The position numbers were made by a program, and so were the translations under genes. Shown one piece after another: positions 37,765 to 46,388 of a DNA stretch of 64,000 nt. Under the pieces are notes generated by a model. That model saw only the letters and a list, made by a program, of their open reading frames with translations, did not search any database and had not been told where the DNA came from. Source of the stretch: Caballeronia insecticola (GTDB lineage: Bacteria; Pseudomonadota; Gammaproteobacteria; Burkholderiales; Burkholderiaceae). The DNA is taken from assembly GCF_000402035.1 (NCBI RefSeq), contig NC_021289.1, positions 1,116,001-1,180,000 on the forward strand, in the 5' to 3' direction. The stretch's first letter is position 1. The number at the start of each line of letters is the position of its first letter.

Positions 37765-40020
37765 ATGTCCATGCGCCGTGAATTGCTGGCGCGCGACGGA
37801 CGTCTCGTCGTCGTGCGCCAGCCCGCAGCACCGCCGAAGCCCGCGCCCGGCCAGCCGGGCAGCGCATCGACGTATGTGCAGGATTCGCCCGAGGTGTTCG
37901 TCGCCGTGCTCGACGACGAACGCATCCTCGCGTTCAACGGTCACGTCGATCTCGGCACGGGCATCCGCACATCGCTTGCGCAGATCGTCGCGGAAGAACT
38001 CGATGTGGCCGCCGAGCGCGTGTGCATGGTGCTCGGCGATTCAAGCGAAACGCCGAATCAAGGCCCGACGATTGCGAGCGCGTCGATTCAGATTTCCGCC
38101 GTGCCGTTGCGCGCGGCGGCGGCACAGGCGCGGCATGCGCTGGCCGAACTGGCGGCGGCGCGCTGGCAGGTCGATGCCGCGTCGTTGCGCACGGAAGACG
38201 GCTTCGTCATCGCTCGCGACGGCGCGCGGCTTTCCTTCGGCGCCTTGCTGCGCGGCCAGCGCGTCACGCTCACGCTCGATACCGCGACGGCCGTGAAAGA
38301 CCCGTCGCGCTATCGCGTGGTCGGGACATCGTCGCCGCGCGTCGATTTGCCCGCGAAAGCCACCGGCACGCTCACCTTCGTTCACGACATGCGCGTGCCC
38401 GGCATGCTGCACGGACGCGTCGTGCGCCCGCCGTATCACGGGCATGACGGCGGCGCGTTCGTCGGCACTTCGCTGATCGATGTCGATCGCGCGTCCGTCG
38501 CGCATCTTCCCGGCGTGCGCGGCGTGGTGGTGATCGGCGATTTCATCGGCGTCGTGGCGGAGCGCGAAGAGCAGGCAATGCGCGCGGCGAAAGCCCTCAA
38601 GGTGCGCTGGCGCGATCTTCCCGCGCTGCCCGATCTCTCCGATCCCGCCCGCGCAATCAGCCGCGCGCCCGCGACTCGCAGGCTCTTGCAGGAAAGCGGC
38701 GATGTCGATGCCGCATGCAACGCGCCCGGCGTCACGACCTTGCAGCGGCGTTACGAATGGCCGTATCAGATGCACGCGTCGATCGGGCCGTCGTGCGCGC
38801 TCGCCGATTATCGTGACGATCGCATCGTCGTATGGTCGGGCACGCAGAATCCGCAGTCGCTACGCCACGATCTCGCGAAACTCGCAGGCCGCAACGAAGC
38901 CGATGTCGATATCGTGCGCATGGAAGCCGCGGGCTGCTATGGCCGCAACTGCGCCGACGATGTCGCGGGCGACGCGCTGCTGCTCTCCCGCGCGATGGGC
39001 GCGCCGGTGCGCGTGCAGCTATCGCGCGCGGACGAGCATCTGTGGGAACCGAAAGGCACCGCGCAAGTGATGGACGTGACGGGCAGCGTGTCGGCGGCGG
39101 GCGAGACGGTCGCGTATTCGCTCGCGACACGCTATCCGTCGAACGATGCGCCCTTGCTCGCGCTCCTGCTCACCGGCGCGATGCCGGCCGAGGCGCGCGT
39201 GTTCGAAATGGGCGATCGCACCGCCGTGTCGCCGTACACGTTTCCGCATACGCGCTTCGTCTGCGAAGACATGGCGCCGCTCGTGCGCTCGTCGTGGCTG
39301 CGGGGCGTATCGGCGCTGCCGAACTCGTTCGCGCACGATGCGTTCATCGACGAACTCGCGGTGCTCGCCGGTGCGGATCCGCTCGAATTCCGCCTGCGCC
39401 ATCTCGCCGACGAACGCGCGCGCGAATTGCTGCAAGCCGTCGCGGCGCGCGCAGGCTGGCAGACGCGCTCGAAGCCGCGTCATCTCGAACAGACGGGCGA
39501 GCGCCGCGTGCGCGGGCGCGGCATCGCGTATGCGCGTTACGTGCATAGCCGTTTTCCGGGCTTCGGCGCGGCGTGGGCGGCGTGGATCGTTGATCTCGAG
39601 GTGGATCGCGTGACAGGCGAGATTCGCATCGAACGCGTGACGATCGGACAGGACACCGGCACGATGGTCAATCCCGACGGCGTGCGTCATCAGATTCACG
39701 GCAACGTCGTGCAGACGCTCGGCCGCACGCTGAAAGAGCGCGTGCGCATGAGCGACGGTATGGTGGCGTCGCGCGAATGGGGCAGCTATCCGCTGATCAC
39801 GTTCGCGGAGCTGCCCGCCGTGGATGTCGTGCTGATGCCGCGTCAGGGCGAGCCGCCGCTCGGCTCCGGCGAATCGGCTTCGGTGCCGGGGCCGGCTGCC
39901 ATCGCCAATGCCTTGTTCGATGCCACCGGCGTGCGCTTCTACGCGCCGCCGTTCACGCCGGAAACGGTGCGCGCGCAGTTGGAAGCGCCATGCACTGAAG
40001 GTCAGTCCCTGGGCCCGTAA
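37765..40020 (+). CDS. Molybdopterin-binding subunit of nicotinate dehydrogenase (stand-alone, no haem)
   Basis: A 751-residue xanthine-dehydrogenase-family large subunit. The N-terminus has GHVDLGTGIRTSLAQIVAEE, a molybdopterin-binding segment. The C-terminus keeps the catalytic glutamate motif GSGES (Glu 703). It has no CXXCH haem motif. Its final 35 residues are close to the matching part of the cytochrome subunit at 28232-30895 (NALFDATGVRFYAPPFTPE versus NALYDATGVRFRAPPFTPE). This suggests that it is the working molybdenum subunit for NicA and the cytochrome protein. The gene overlaps the convergent DUF899 gene by 19 bp. Confidence 0.8.
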   Translation: MSMRRELLARDGRLVVVRQPAAPPKPAPGQPGSASTYVQDSPEVFVAVLDDERILAFNGHVDLGTGIRTSLAQIVAEELDVAAERVCMVLGDSSETPNQGPTIASASIQISAVPLRAAAAQARHALAELAAARWQVDAASLRTEDGFVIARDGARLSFGALLRGQRVTLTLDTATAVKDPSRYRVVGTSSPRVDLPAKATGTLTFVHDMRVPGMLHGRVVRPPYHGHDGGAFVGTSLIDVDRASVAHLPGVRGVVVIGDFIGVVAEREEQAMRAAKALKVRWRDLPALPDLSDPARAISRAPATRRLLQESGDVDAACNAPGVTTLQRRYEWPYQMHASIGPSCALADYRDDRIVVWSGTQNPQSLRHDLAKLAGRNEADVDIVRMEAAGCYGRNCADDVAGDALLLSRAMGAPVRVQLSRADEHLWEPKGTAQVMDVTGSVSAAGETVAYSLATRYPSNDAPLLALLLTGAMPAEARVFEMGDRTAVSPYTFPHTRFVCEDMAPLVRSSWLRGVSALPNSFAHDAFIDELAVLAGADPLEFRLRHLADERARELLQAVAARAGWQTRSKPRHLEQTGERRVRGRGIAYARYVHSRFPGFGAAWAAWIVDLEVDRVTGEIRIERVTIGQDTGTMVNPDGVRHQIHGNVVQTLGRTLKERVRMSDGMVASREWGSYPLITFAELPAVDVVLMPRQGEPPLGSGESASVPGPAAIANALFDATGVRFYAPPFTPETVRAQLEAPCTEGQSLGP

Positions 40021-40718
40021 TCGAGCTTCGGATACCAGTCCTTCGCGCGCCCTTCCGGCGTCATGTCGAGCACGGTCCACAGCGGCATCAGGTCCGGCGC
40101 GCCGCGTGGGTCTTCGCCGGGATCGGCGGTCGAGAAATCCATCTCGCCGCTCCAGAAATGACGGATCACGCCGCCGCGCCGCGTGAACACGTTGAGCGCG
40201 GGCTCGTCGCCGCCTTCCTTCGAGATGGCGTGATAGTCGCGGCTGAAATTGCCGTTCACATCGGAAAAGAGCCGCAGATCGCGCCAGCCGCGCGCCTTCT
40301 TGAACGCGACGAGCTTCGCGAGCGGCGAACGCGCGATCACCGCGAGCGCCACGCGCTGTTCGATATCGCGCGCCTCGCCTTCCCACGCCGACAGCAGCGA
40401 CGTGCACATCGGGCAAGGCCGTTCGCGCTGCGGCCCGAACATATAGCTGTAGGTGACGAGCGTGTCCTTGTCGCCGAACAGGCCCGCAAAATCCACCGGA
40501 CCGCGCTCGCCGTCGAAGCGATAATCGCCGTCGACCTGACCGCCCGGCGGCAACGCGCGACGCAGCTGCGCGACGCGCTCGATATGCCGCCGCAACTCGA
40601 TTTCCTCGGCCAGCAATTCGGTTCGCGCCCGGCGATACTCGGCGCTTTCGTTGGGGAATCGCATGGTGGCGCGGCTCGCCAGTTCGGCGGCGGGAATGTA
40701 GTTCGATGCAGACGTCAT
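40002..40718 (-). CDS. DUF899 family thioredoxin-like protein
   Basis: A 238-residue protein of the DUF899 family, a thioredoxin-fold group of unknown function. Typical segments are DLAGLF-like VDFAGLFGDKDTLVTYSYMFGP, CPMCTSLLSAW and VFTRRGGVIRHFW. AAGGAG stands before ATG 40718. Tail-to-tail overlap with the molybdenum subunit gene is 19 bp. No link to the nic pathway is visible. Confidence 0.82.
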   Translation of the reverse strand: MTSASNYIPAAELASRATMRFPNESAEYRRARTELLAEEIELRRHIERVAQLRRALPPGGQVDGDYRFDGERGPVDFAGLFGDKDTLVTYSYMFGPQRERPCPMCTSLLSAWEGEARDIEQRVALAVIARSPLAKLVAFKKARGWRDLRLFSDVNGNFSRDYHAISKEGGDEPALNVFTRRGGVIRHFWSGEMDFSTADPGEDPRGAPDLMPLWTVLDMTPEGRAKDWYPKLDYGPRD

Positions 40719-40747
40719 CAGCAGTCTCCTTTTCGATCAGAACAGAT

Positions 40748-41407
40748 TCAATCGCGATCCGGCGCGCCGAGCGGAAACAGCGCCCGATACGGCCGCGCTT
40801 CATCGACCGCGCGCGCGAACGACGGCCGCGCGAGCAGTCGCTTGCGATACGCGATCACGTTCGCAAACTCCGCGCCGATTCGATGGCACCAGTCCGCATA
40901 AAACAGGAACGGCGCGGCGGCGCAATCGGCGAGGCTGAACGCGTTGCCGGCGGCCCATTCGCGCGTGGCCATCACGCGGTCGAGGAACGCGTAGGACGTG
41001 TCGAGCATCGCGCGGGCGTCGGCGACACCGCGCGCATCGCGTTCGTTTTCGGCGCGCATGGCATCGAAGACGATCTTCTGCTGCGGCGTCGCGACGTAGT
41101 TGTCGAAGAAGCGGTCCATCCAGCGCACCTCGAGCGCGGCGCGCGGATCTTCAGGAATCAGCCGCACCGGCCCGGGATGAAACAATCCCAGATATTCGAT
41201 GATGATCGTCGATTCGATTACATGCCTTCCGTCATCCACTAGTACAGGAAAGCGTCTCATCGGCCATATTTCGCTGAGTTCGCGCATTGATTGCGGCGTC
41301 TCGGGCGTCAGCGCGCGCCATTCAAACGGCGTGCCGTTTTCGTAGAGCGCCGTCAGGACCTTCTGGCAGTAGGAGGAGAAAGGGTGCGCATACAGTTGCA
41401 GGCTCAT
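40748..41407 (-). CDS. Glutathione S-transferase family protein
   Basis: A 219-residue GST. The N-terminal thioredoxin-like domain has the SSYCQK active-site region and RFPVLVDDGRHVIEST, with a cis-Pro and the Glu-Ser glutathione contact. An all-helical C-terminal domain follows. It lies 29 bp upstream of the DUF899 gene on the same strand. The substrate is unknown. Confidence 0.85.
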   Translation of the reverse strand: MSLQLYAHPFSSYCQKVLTALYENGTPFEWRALTPETPQSMRELSEIWPMRRFPVLVDDGRHVIESTIIIEYLGLFHPGPVRLIPEDPRAALEVRWMDRFFDNYVATPQQKIVFDAMRAENERDARGVADARAMLDTSYAFLDRVMATREWAAGNAFSLADCAAAPFLFYADWCHRIGAEFANVIAYRKRLLARPSFARAVDEARPYRALFPLGAPDRD

Positions 41408-41616
41408 CTGACAAGTCTCCGTGTTGTCGGACAGATTTCGAATGCGGCGCGACAGACGCGTGCCGTCTCACTGCGCCTCTTGTCGACACGACGAACGGCT
41501 GGTCGCGGAATCGACACGTCAGCCCCGTGAAAATGCAAAATTTTGTTGTGCGGCGCAACCGGCGTAAGGCGTTTGCTAACGTGCCCGGTTTTACTCCAGA
41601 CGGCTCACGAATCATC

Positions 41617-42168
41617 ATGCGCGCATACAGGATCAGAATCGTCGTGGCGGAGAGCCGGCCTGTGGTCGTGGCGGGATTGCAGCACTGGTTCCGTGCGCGC
41701 GGGCGCTTCGATCTGGCCGCGAGCGTTGCCGACGGCGCGCAGTTGATCGACGCGCTGGCATCCGTCGAATGCGATCTGATCGTGCTGAGCGGCGGCATCG
41801 AAAATATCGAAGATATCGAAGGCCAAGGCGACGACGCGTTCGCGCTGCTGCGCGCGGTGCGGGCGTTGCGCCCGGATACGCCGGTCGTCATCTTCACCGA
41901 CGAGCGCGATCCGGCGGCCCTCGTCGCGATGCAGCGCGCAGGCGCAACAGGCATAGCAAGCGTGCTCGACGATGCGCGCGCCTTCGAACGCGTCTGCGAC
42001 CGCGTGCTGTCCGGCGCGAAACATGTCGTCTCGACGCGCATCGCGGCGTGTTCGCAGCCTGTCGCGGAGGCGCCCATAGTGATAGCCGCTCCCGCAGAGC
42101 CCGCCGACGCAAGCCCGGACTACGGCAACATGCGTCTGAACATCAGGCAGGTCGTCGGGCGAACGTAA
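41617..42168 (+). CDS. Stand-alone pseudo-receiver (RcsB-like) protein
   Basis: A 183-residue protein resembling the receiver domain of NarL/RcsB response regulators (RIRIVVAESRPVVVAGLQHWF). The phospho-acceptor position reads LIVLSGG instead of LxxxD, and no C-terminal DNA-binding domain follows; the tail is alanine/proline-rich. The Thr in FTDERDP is kept. It may sense or bind without phosphorylation. The start is uncertain: ATG 41617 lacks a clear ribosome site and a longer start at 41533 is possible. Confidence 0.65.
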   Translation: MRAYRIRIVVAESRPVVVAGLQHWFRARGRFDLAASVADGAQLIDALASVECDLIVLSGGIENIEDIEGQGDDAFALLRAVRALRPDTPVVIFTDERDPAALVAMQRAGATGIASVLDDARAFERVCDRVLSGAKHVVSTRIAACSQPVAEAPIVIAAPAEPADASPDYGNMRLNIRQVVGRT

Positions 42169-42180
42169 TGTGAAGGCGGC

Positions 42181-42885
42181 TCACGGCGCCGCGCTTTGTC
42201 CCATGCGTTCGCGCATCGCGCGGCAATGCCGCACGAAATTGTCCTGAGCAGCAACGAAGCGCCTGAGCGGCGTATCGATATCGTAGAAATAAATATTCGC
42301 GACGAAGCCATACACGGCGGCGTCGATGCTCGCGGGCGACGCGCCGAACATGAACGGCTGGTCGCCCAACCGGTTCGCCACCGCCTGAAGATCGCCGATG
42401 CCGCGCGCGTAGGCGTCGTCGGGTTCGTATCGGCCGATGCCCTGATAGCGATAACGCTCGAAGTTGTACTGCCGCGCGCCTTCGAGCGCGTCCGCGCCGA
42501 CATCCGGAAGCGCCGCCAGCAGCGCGTCGCGAAAGCGCGGCCAGAAGCGGTCGTCGCGCCAGCGCGAATACGACATGACCCAGTAGAGATCGTCGAGCGT
42601 GCGGCGGATCAGCAGATCGAGGTCGCGCTGTTCGGGCGTGTGCGCGTCGTCGAGCGTGAGCGCGTATTTGCGCTTCAGGTGCGCGATGATCGCATCGCTG
42701 TCGCCGACGGTGACGTTGTCATCGACGAGATACGGAAGCTGGCCGCGCGGCGCCGCGCTCGTATCGATCACATGACGATGCTCGAACGGCAAGCCCGCCA
42801 GCTTCAGGAACGCGAACACCTTGAGCCCGAACGGATTGTTGTCCTCCAGGCCGAACAACTGAGGATACGAATAGAGCACGATCAT
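42181..42885 (-). CDS. Glutathione S-transferase-like protein
   Basis: A 234-residue GST-fold protein. The N-terminal part contains GLKVFAFLKLAGLPFEHRH and RGQLPYLVDDNVTVGDSDAII. The C-terminal part has NRLGDQPFMFGASPASIDAAVYGFVA, which resembles metaxin/failed-axon-connection-type GSTs. The open frame runs 46 codons further up without similarity. ATG 42885 is the natural start. The substrate is unknown. Confidence 0.8.
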   Translation of the reverse strand: MIVLYSYPQLFGLEDNNPFGLKVFAFLKLAGLPFEHRHVIDTSAAPRGQLPYLVDDNVTVGDSDAIIAHLKRKYALTLDDAHTPEQRDLDLLIRRTLDDLYWVMSYSRWRDDRFWPRFRDALLAALPDVGADALEGARQYNFERYRYQGIGRYEPDDAYARGIGDLQAVANRLGDQPFMFGASPASIDAAVYGFVANIYFYDIDTPLRRFVAAQDNFVRHCRAMRERMGQSAAP

Positions 42886-43037
42886 GGTTGACTCCGCGAA
42901 CACGCGTTGGCCGACGCAGCAATGAGGCGTCGCCCTGCAAGGACGCGCCAAGTTCGCTACGATTCCCTGTTGCTCCTGCATCTTCCCGTCACGCGCGCGT
43001 GCGTTCGGCCCGCGCGCCGCCACACACGAAAAATACT

Positions 43038-43964
43038 ATGCCCACGCCGCCTCTTGCCATCGGTTTCACGCTCGATCCGCTCGACCGCGTTTCGGAAAAG
43101 CGCGATGACGACGCGTTCGTCGCCTCGCTGCGCGACGATCCGTCCACGCGCTTCCTGCTGTTCGCGAACAACGTGCCGCTGTTCAAGCGGACCGGCGGCC
43201 ACGATCCGCTGTTCGACGCGCGCGAAACCGCGCCGCTCGGCGCGCCCTTGCAGACGGTGTTTCTGGGCCTCGACGCGGACAAACGCGCGCTTTTCGCCCT
43301 CGATCTCGACAACGCCGCAAAAAGCCAGCTCGAAGCCGATGCGATCGAAGCCGTCGAACTTCGCCCGATCGCGATGCAAGGGCTCGTTGCGCCGCCGCTC
43401 GTCAGCGCGCTCGGCGAAGCGCGCTCGATGCTGGACTGGCATCGCCGTCACCGTTTCTGCGCGAATTGCGGCCAGCCGACGAATGCCGCGGGCGCGGGCT
43501 GGCGGCGCATCTGCGGCCATTGCGGCGCGCAGCATTTTCCGCGTGTCGATCCGGTCGTCATCATGCTCGTCAGCGACGGCGAGCGCTGTCTGCTCGGCCG
43601 TCAGCCGCAATTCCTGCCCGGCATGTATTCGGCGCTCGCGGGCTTTATCGAACCGGGTGAAACGTTCGAGCACGCGGTGTTTCGCGAAGTGCTGGAGGAA
43701 TCGGGCATCCGCTGCACGGACGTGCGTTATTTCGCGTCGCAGCCGTGGCCGTTTCCGTCGTCGCTGATGATCGGCTGCTTCGCGCGCACGACGGAAACGG
43801 AGATCGTCGTCGATGAAAAGGAACTCGAAGATGCGCGCTGGTTCTCGCGCGCCGAAGTCGCCGCGATGCTCGACGGCACGCATGAGCAAGGACTGTCCGC
43901 GCCGAAGCCGTTCGCGATCGCGCATCATTTGCTGAAGGCATTCGCGACGGGCGAAATCGCCTGA
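43038..43964 (+). CDS. nudC: NADH pyrophosphatase / NAD-capped RNA hydrolase (NudC)
   Basis: A 308-residue NudC. The zinc ribbon is CANCGQ plus CGHCGAQ. The Nudix box runs GFIEPGETFEHAVFREVLEE. The NudC-specific SQPWPFPSSLM follows the box. It cleaves NAD(H) and removes NAD caps from RNA. ATG 43038 fits the family N-terminus although no strong ribosome site is seen. Confidence 0.92.
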   Translation: MPTPPLAIGFTLDPLDRVSEKRDDDAFVASLRDDPSTRFLLFANNVPLFKRTGGHDPLFDARETAPLGAPLQTVFLGLDADKRALFALDLDNAAKSQLEADAIEAVELRPIAMQGLVAPPLVSALGEARSMLDWHRRHRFCANCGQPTNAAGAGWRRICGHCGAQHFPRVDPVVIMLVSDGERCLLGRQPQFLPGMYSALAGFIEPGETFEHAVFREVLEESGIRCTDVRYFASQPWPFPSSLMIGCFARTTETEIVVDEKELEDARWFSRAEVAAMLDGTHEQGLSAPKPFAIAHHLLKAFATGEIA

Positions 43965-43998
43965 CGCGCCGGTTTTTTTCAGACACAGGGTGAACGAC

Positions 43999-44583
43999 AT
44001 GAGCGAGAAAGGCGGCGTCCATATCTGGCTGATAAGGCATGGGGAAACCGAGTGGAGCAAGTCGGGCCAGCACACCGGCACGACCGACGTGCCGCTCACC
44101 GACGAGGGCCGCAAGCAGGCGGCGGCGCTCGCGCCCGTTCTGGCGGCGCAGCGTTTCGATCTCGTGCTGACGAGCCCGATGGGCCGCGCGATCGAAACTT
44201 GCCGGCTCGCCGGTCTCGGCGAAGGCGCGCAGGTCGAGCCGGAGTTGCACGAATGGAACTACGGCGTCTACGAAGGGCGCAAGACGCCGGACATTCGCCA
44301 GGAGATTCCGGACTGGTCCGTGTGGACGTCGCCGATTCCGCAAGGCGAAAATCTCGCGGATATCGGACGGCGCGCGCAGGCGCTTATCGACAAACTGATC
44401 GCCACGAACGCGACGAATATCGCGCTGTTCTCGCACGCGCACTTTTCGCGCGTGTTCGGCGCGCAATGGGCGACCGGCTCGCCCGCGCTCGGCGCGCATC
44501 TCGCGATGGATACCGCCGCCATGAGCGTGCTTGGGTTCGAGCGCGAGGTGCGGGCTATTCTTAAGTGGAATTTGTTGCCGTAG
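43999..44583 (+). CDS. Histidine phosphatase family protein
   Basis: A 194-residue phosphoglycerate-mutase-like phosphatase. The catalytic RHG is in WLIRHGETEWS and the second His in LFSHAHFSRVF. AGGGTG lies before ATG 43999; a GTG at 43990 is possible. It sits 34 bp after nudC and may be in the same transcript. Substrate not predictable. Confidence 0.85.
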   Translation: MSEKGGVHIWLIRHGETEWSKSGQHTGTTDVPLTDEGRKQAAALAPVLAAQRFDLVLTSPMGRAIETCRLAGLGEGAQVEPELHEWNYGVYEGRKTPDIRQEIPDWSVWTSPIPQGENLADIGRRAQALIDKLIATNATNIALFSHAHFSRVFGAQWATGSPALGAHLAMDTAAMSVLGFEREVRAILKWNLLP

Positions 44584-44589
44584 GCCCAC

Positions 44590-45606
44590 TCACAGCGTTT
44601 CCCGCTCGACCAGCTCGAACCCCACATCCACACAGGTGCGCTCCGTCGCGCCGTCGAGCCGGTCGATCAAACAGCGCGCCGCCGTCGCACCGATGCGCCT
44701 GCCATCGACGCGTACGGTGGTAAGCGCGGGAATCGTGTCGGCGGTGAATTCGAGCGCGCCGAAGCCGCACACGGCAATGCGCCCCGGAATGTCGATCGCG
44801 AGCCGCCGCGCCTCCGCCACCACGCCGAGCGCGAGCAGATCGGAACTGCAGAAGATCGCATCGACGCCCGCGCGCGCCTCGATAATGCGCCGCAAGCCTT
44901 CCTTGCCGAGCGCAACGGAACTGGGCGGCGGCATCAACATTTCGGCGACATCGGCGATGCCACGTTGTGCCAGCGTCTCGACGAAGCCGCGCCGCCGCGC
45001 GAGCGCCCGCTGATCGTTGGCGGACACGAGCGCGGGCCGGCGCGCGCCGCGTGCGAGAAAGCGTTCGGCCACGGCCACGCCGATCCGGTAATGCGAAAAG
45101 CCGACGAGCATGTCGATAGGATCGTCGCTCATGTCCCACGTTTCCACGATCGGAATGGCGAGCTTGCGCAGGCGCTCGCGCAGCGTCGCGGTATGCGCCA
45201 CGCCCGTCAGCAGCACGCCTTCCGGACGGCGGCTCAGCATCGCATCGAGGAGCGGGCCTTCGTGTTCATTCTGGTCCGTGTCGCCGTAACCGGACAGGCC
45301 GAGCAGCACCTGATAACCGGCGCGCGACATCGTATCGCTGAAGACCTGGATCGTTTCCGAGAAGAGCGAGTGCGCGAGCGTCGGCACGATCGCCGCGATC
45401 AGCCGCGATTTCGCCGACGACAATCCGCCCGCAAGCCGGTTCGGCACATAGCCCAGTTCGGCGACGGCCCGGCGCACGCGGGCGAGCGTTTCCGGCGCGA
45501 CGGTATCGGGCGCATTGAAAACACGCGACACAGTGATCGGCGCGACGCCCGCCGCCGCGGCCACGTCGGTAATGCGAATGCCTTTCGCGCCCGTGCGAGT
45601 CGCCAT
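44590..45606 (-). CDS. LacI family transcriptional regulator (GntR-like)
   Basis: A 338-residue LacI-type repressor. The helix-turn-helix is at residues ~10-30 (DVAAAAGVAPITVSRVFN), followed by the hinge region and a periplasmic-binding-like sensor domain. It lies 43 bp downstream of the RraA-like gene on the same strand. It probably controls the dehydratase operon through the operator at 48149-48164. AGGAGA precedes the ATG. Confidence 0.88.
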   Translation of the reverse strand: MATRTGAKGIRITDVAAAAGVAPITVSRVFNAPDTVAPETLARVRRAVAELGYVPNRLAGGLSSAKSRLIAAIVPTLAHSLFSETIQVFSDTMSRAGYQVLLGLSGYGDTDQNEHEGPLLDAMLSRRPEGVLLTGVAHTATLRERLRKLAIPIVETWDMSDDPIDMLVGFSHYRIGVAVAERFLARGARRPALVSANDQRALARRRGFVETLAQRGIADVAEMLMPPPSSVALGKEGLRRIIEARAGVDAIFCSSDLLALGVVAEARRLAIDIPGRIAVCGFGALEFTADTIPALTTVRVDGRRIGATAARCLIDRLDGATERTCVDVGFELVERETL

Positions 45607-45649
45607 GGCGTCTCCTGCGTGATGAGCGTCACAAGCGTAATGCGCAAGC

Positions 45650-46378
45650 TCAGCCGCGCTGCGCCCGCCACGCCCGGTAAGCGGCGAGCGTTTCCTCGTT
45701 CGGCGGATAAGTGCCGCGCAGCACCGCGCCGCCCTCCACGCGCGCCGACAGAAACTCCTCCATGATTTCCTGCTCGGCCGAGTCCCGCGCGACTTCCTCG
45801 GCCATATGACGCGGCACGATCACGACGCCGTCCACATCGCCGACGACGATATCGCCCGGATACACCGCCACGCCGCCGCACGCGATCGGCACGTCCATGT
45901 CGACAGCGTGATGCTTTGCGAGATTGAGCGTGGCGCTCGCGCCCGCGCAAAACAGCGGCAGCCCGATATCGCCGATGGTGCCGCTGTCGCGCACGCAGCC
46001 GTCCGACACCATGCCCGCGACGCCGCGAATCTTGAGGCGCGTCGTGAGAATCGAACCCGTCGATGCGACGCCGCGTTCGCCGCGGCAATCCTGCACGAGC
46101 ACGCTGCCCGGCGGCGCGGTCTCGACGGCTTTGCGCTGCGGATGGTCCGGGTCCTGAAACACGCCGACGTGATCCAGATCTTCGCGCGCCGGGATATTGC
46201 GCAGCGTGAACGCGGGCCCGACCATGTTCGGCGCGCCCTTCGCGGGTTTCACGAGCGGCGCGACGCCTTGCAGAAACACGTTGCGCAGGCCGCGCTTGAA
46301 AAGCTGCGTCGTGAGCGTCGCGGTGCTGACGTGGCGCAGCAGTTCGATGGTGTCGTCGGAGATGTTCGTCATCGTCAT
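45650..46378 (-). CDS. RraA family protein (probable oxoacid aldolase/decarboxylase)
   Basis: A 242-residue RraA-fold protein with GVAGMVSDGCVRDSGTI, the family's Arg-Asp active-site segment, and YPGDIVVGDVDGVVIVP. Members include 4-hydroxy-4-methyl-2-oxoglutarate aldolases. Next to an IlvD/Edd dehydratase it probably acts on a 2-keto-3-deoxy sugar acid or its product. It starts 10 bp after the dehydratase stop. The start could also be ATG 46372. Confidence 0.8.
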   Translation of the reverse strand: MTMTNISDDTIELLRHVSTATLTTQLFKRGLRNVFLQGVAPLVKPAKGAPNMVGPAFTLRNIPAREDLDHVGVFQDPDHPQRKAVETAPPGSVLVQDCRGERGVASTGSILTTRLKIRGVAGMVSDGCVRDSGTIGDIGLPLFCAGASATLNLAKHHAVDMDVPIACGGVAVYPGDIVVGDVDGVVIVPRHMAEEVARDSAEQEIMEEFLSARVEGGAVLRGTYPPNEETLAAYRAWRAQRG

Positions 46379-46388
46379 GGAGTTGCGC

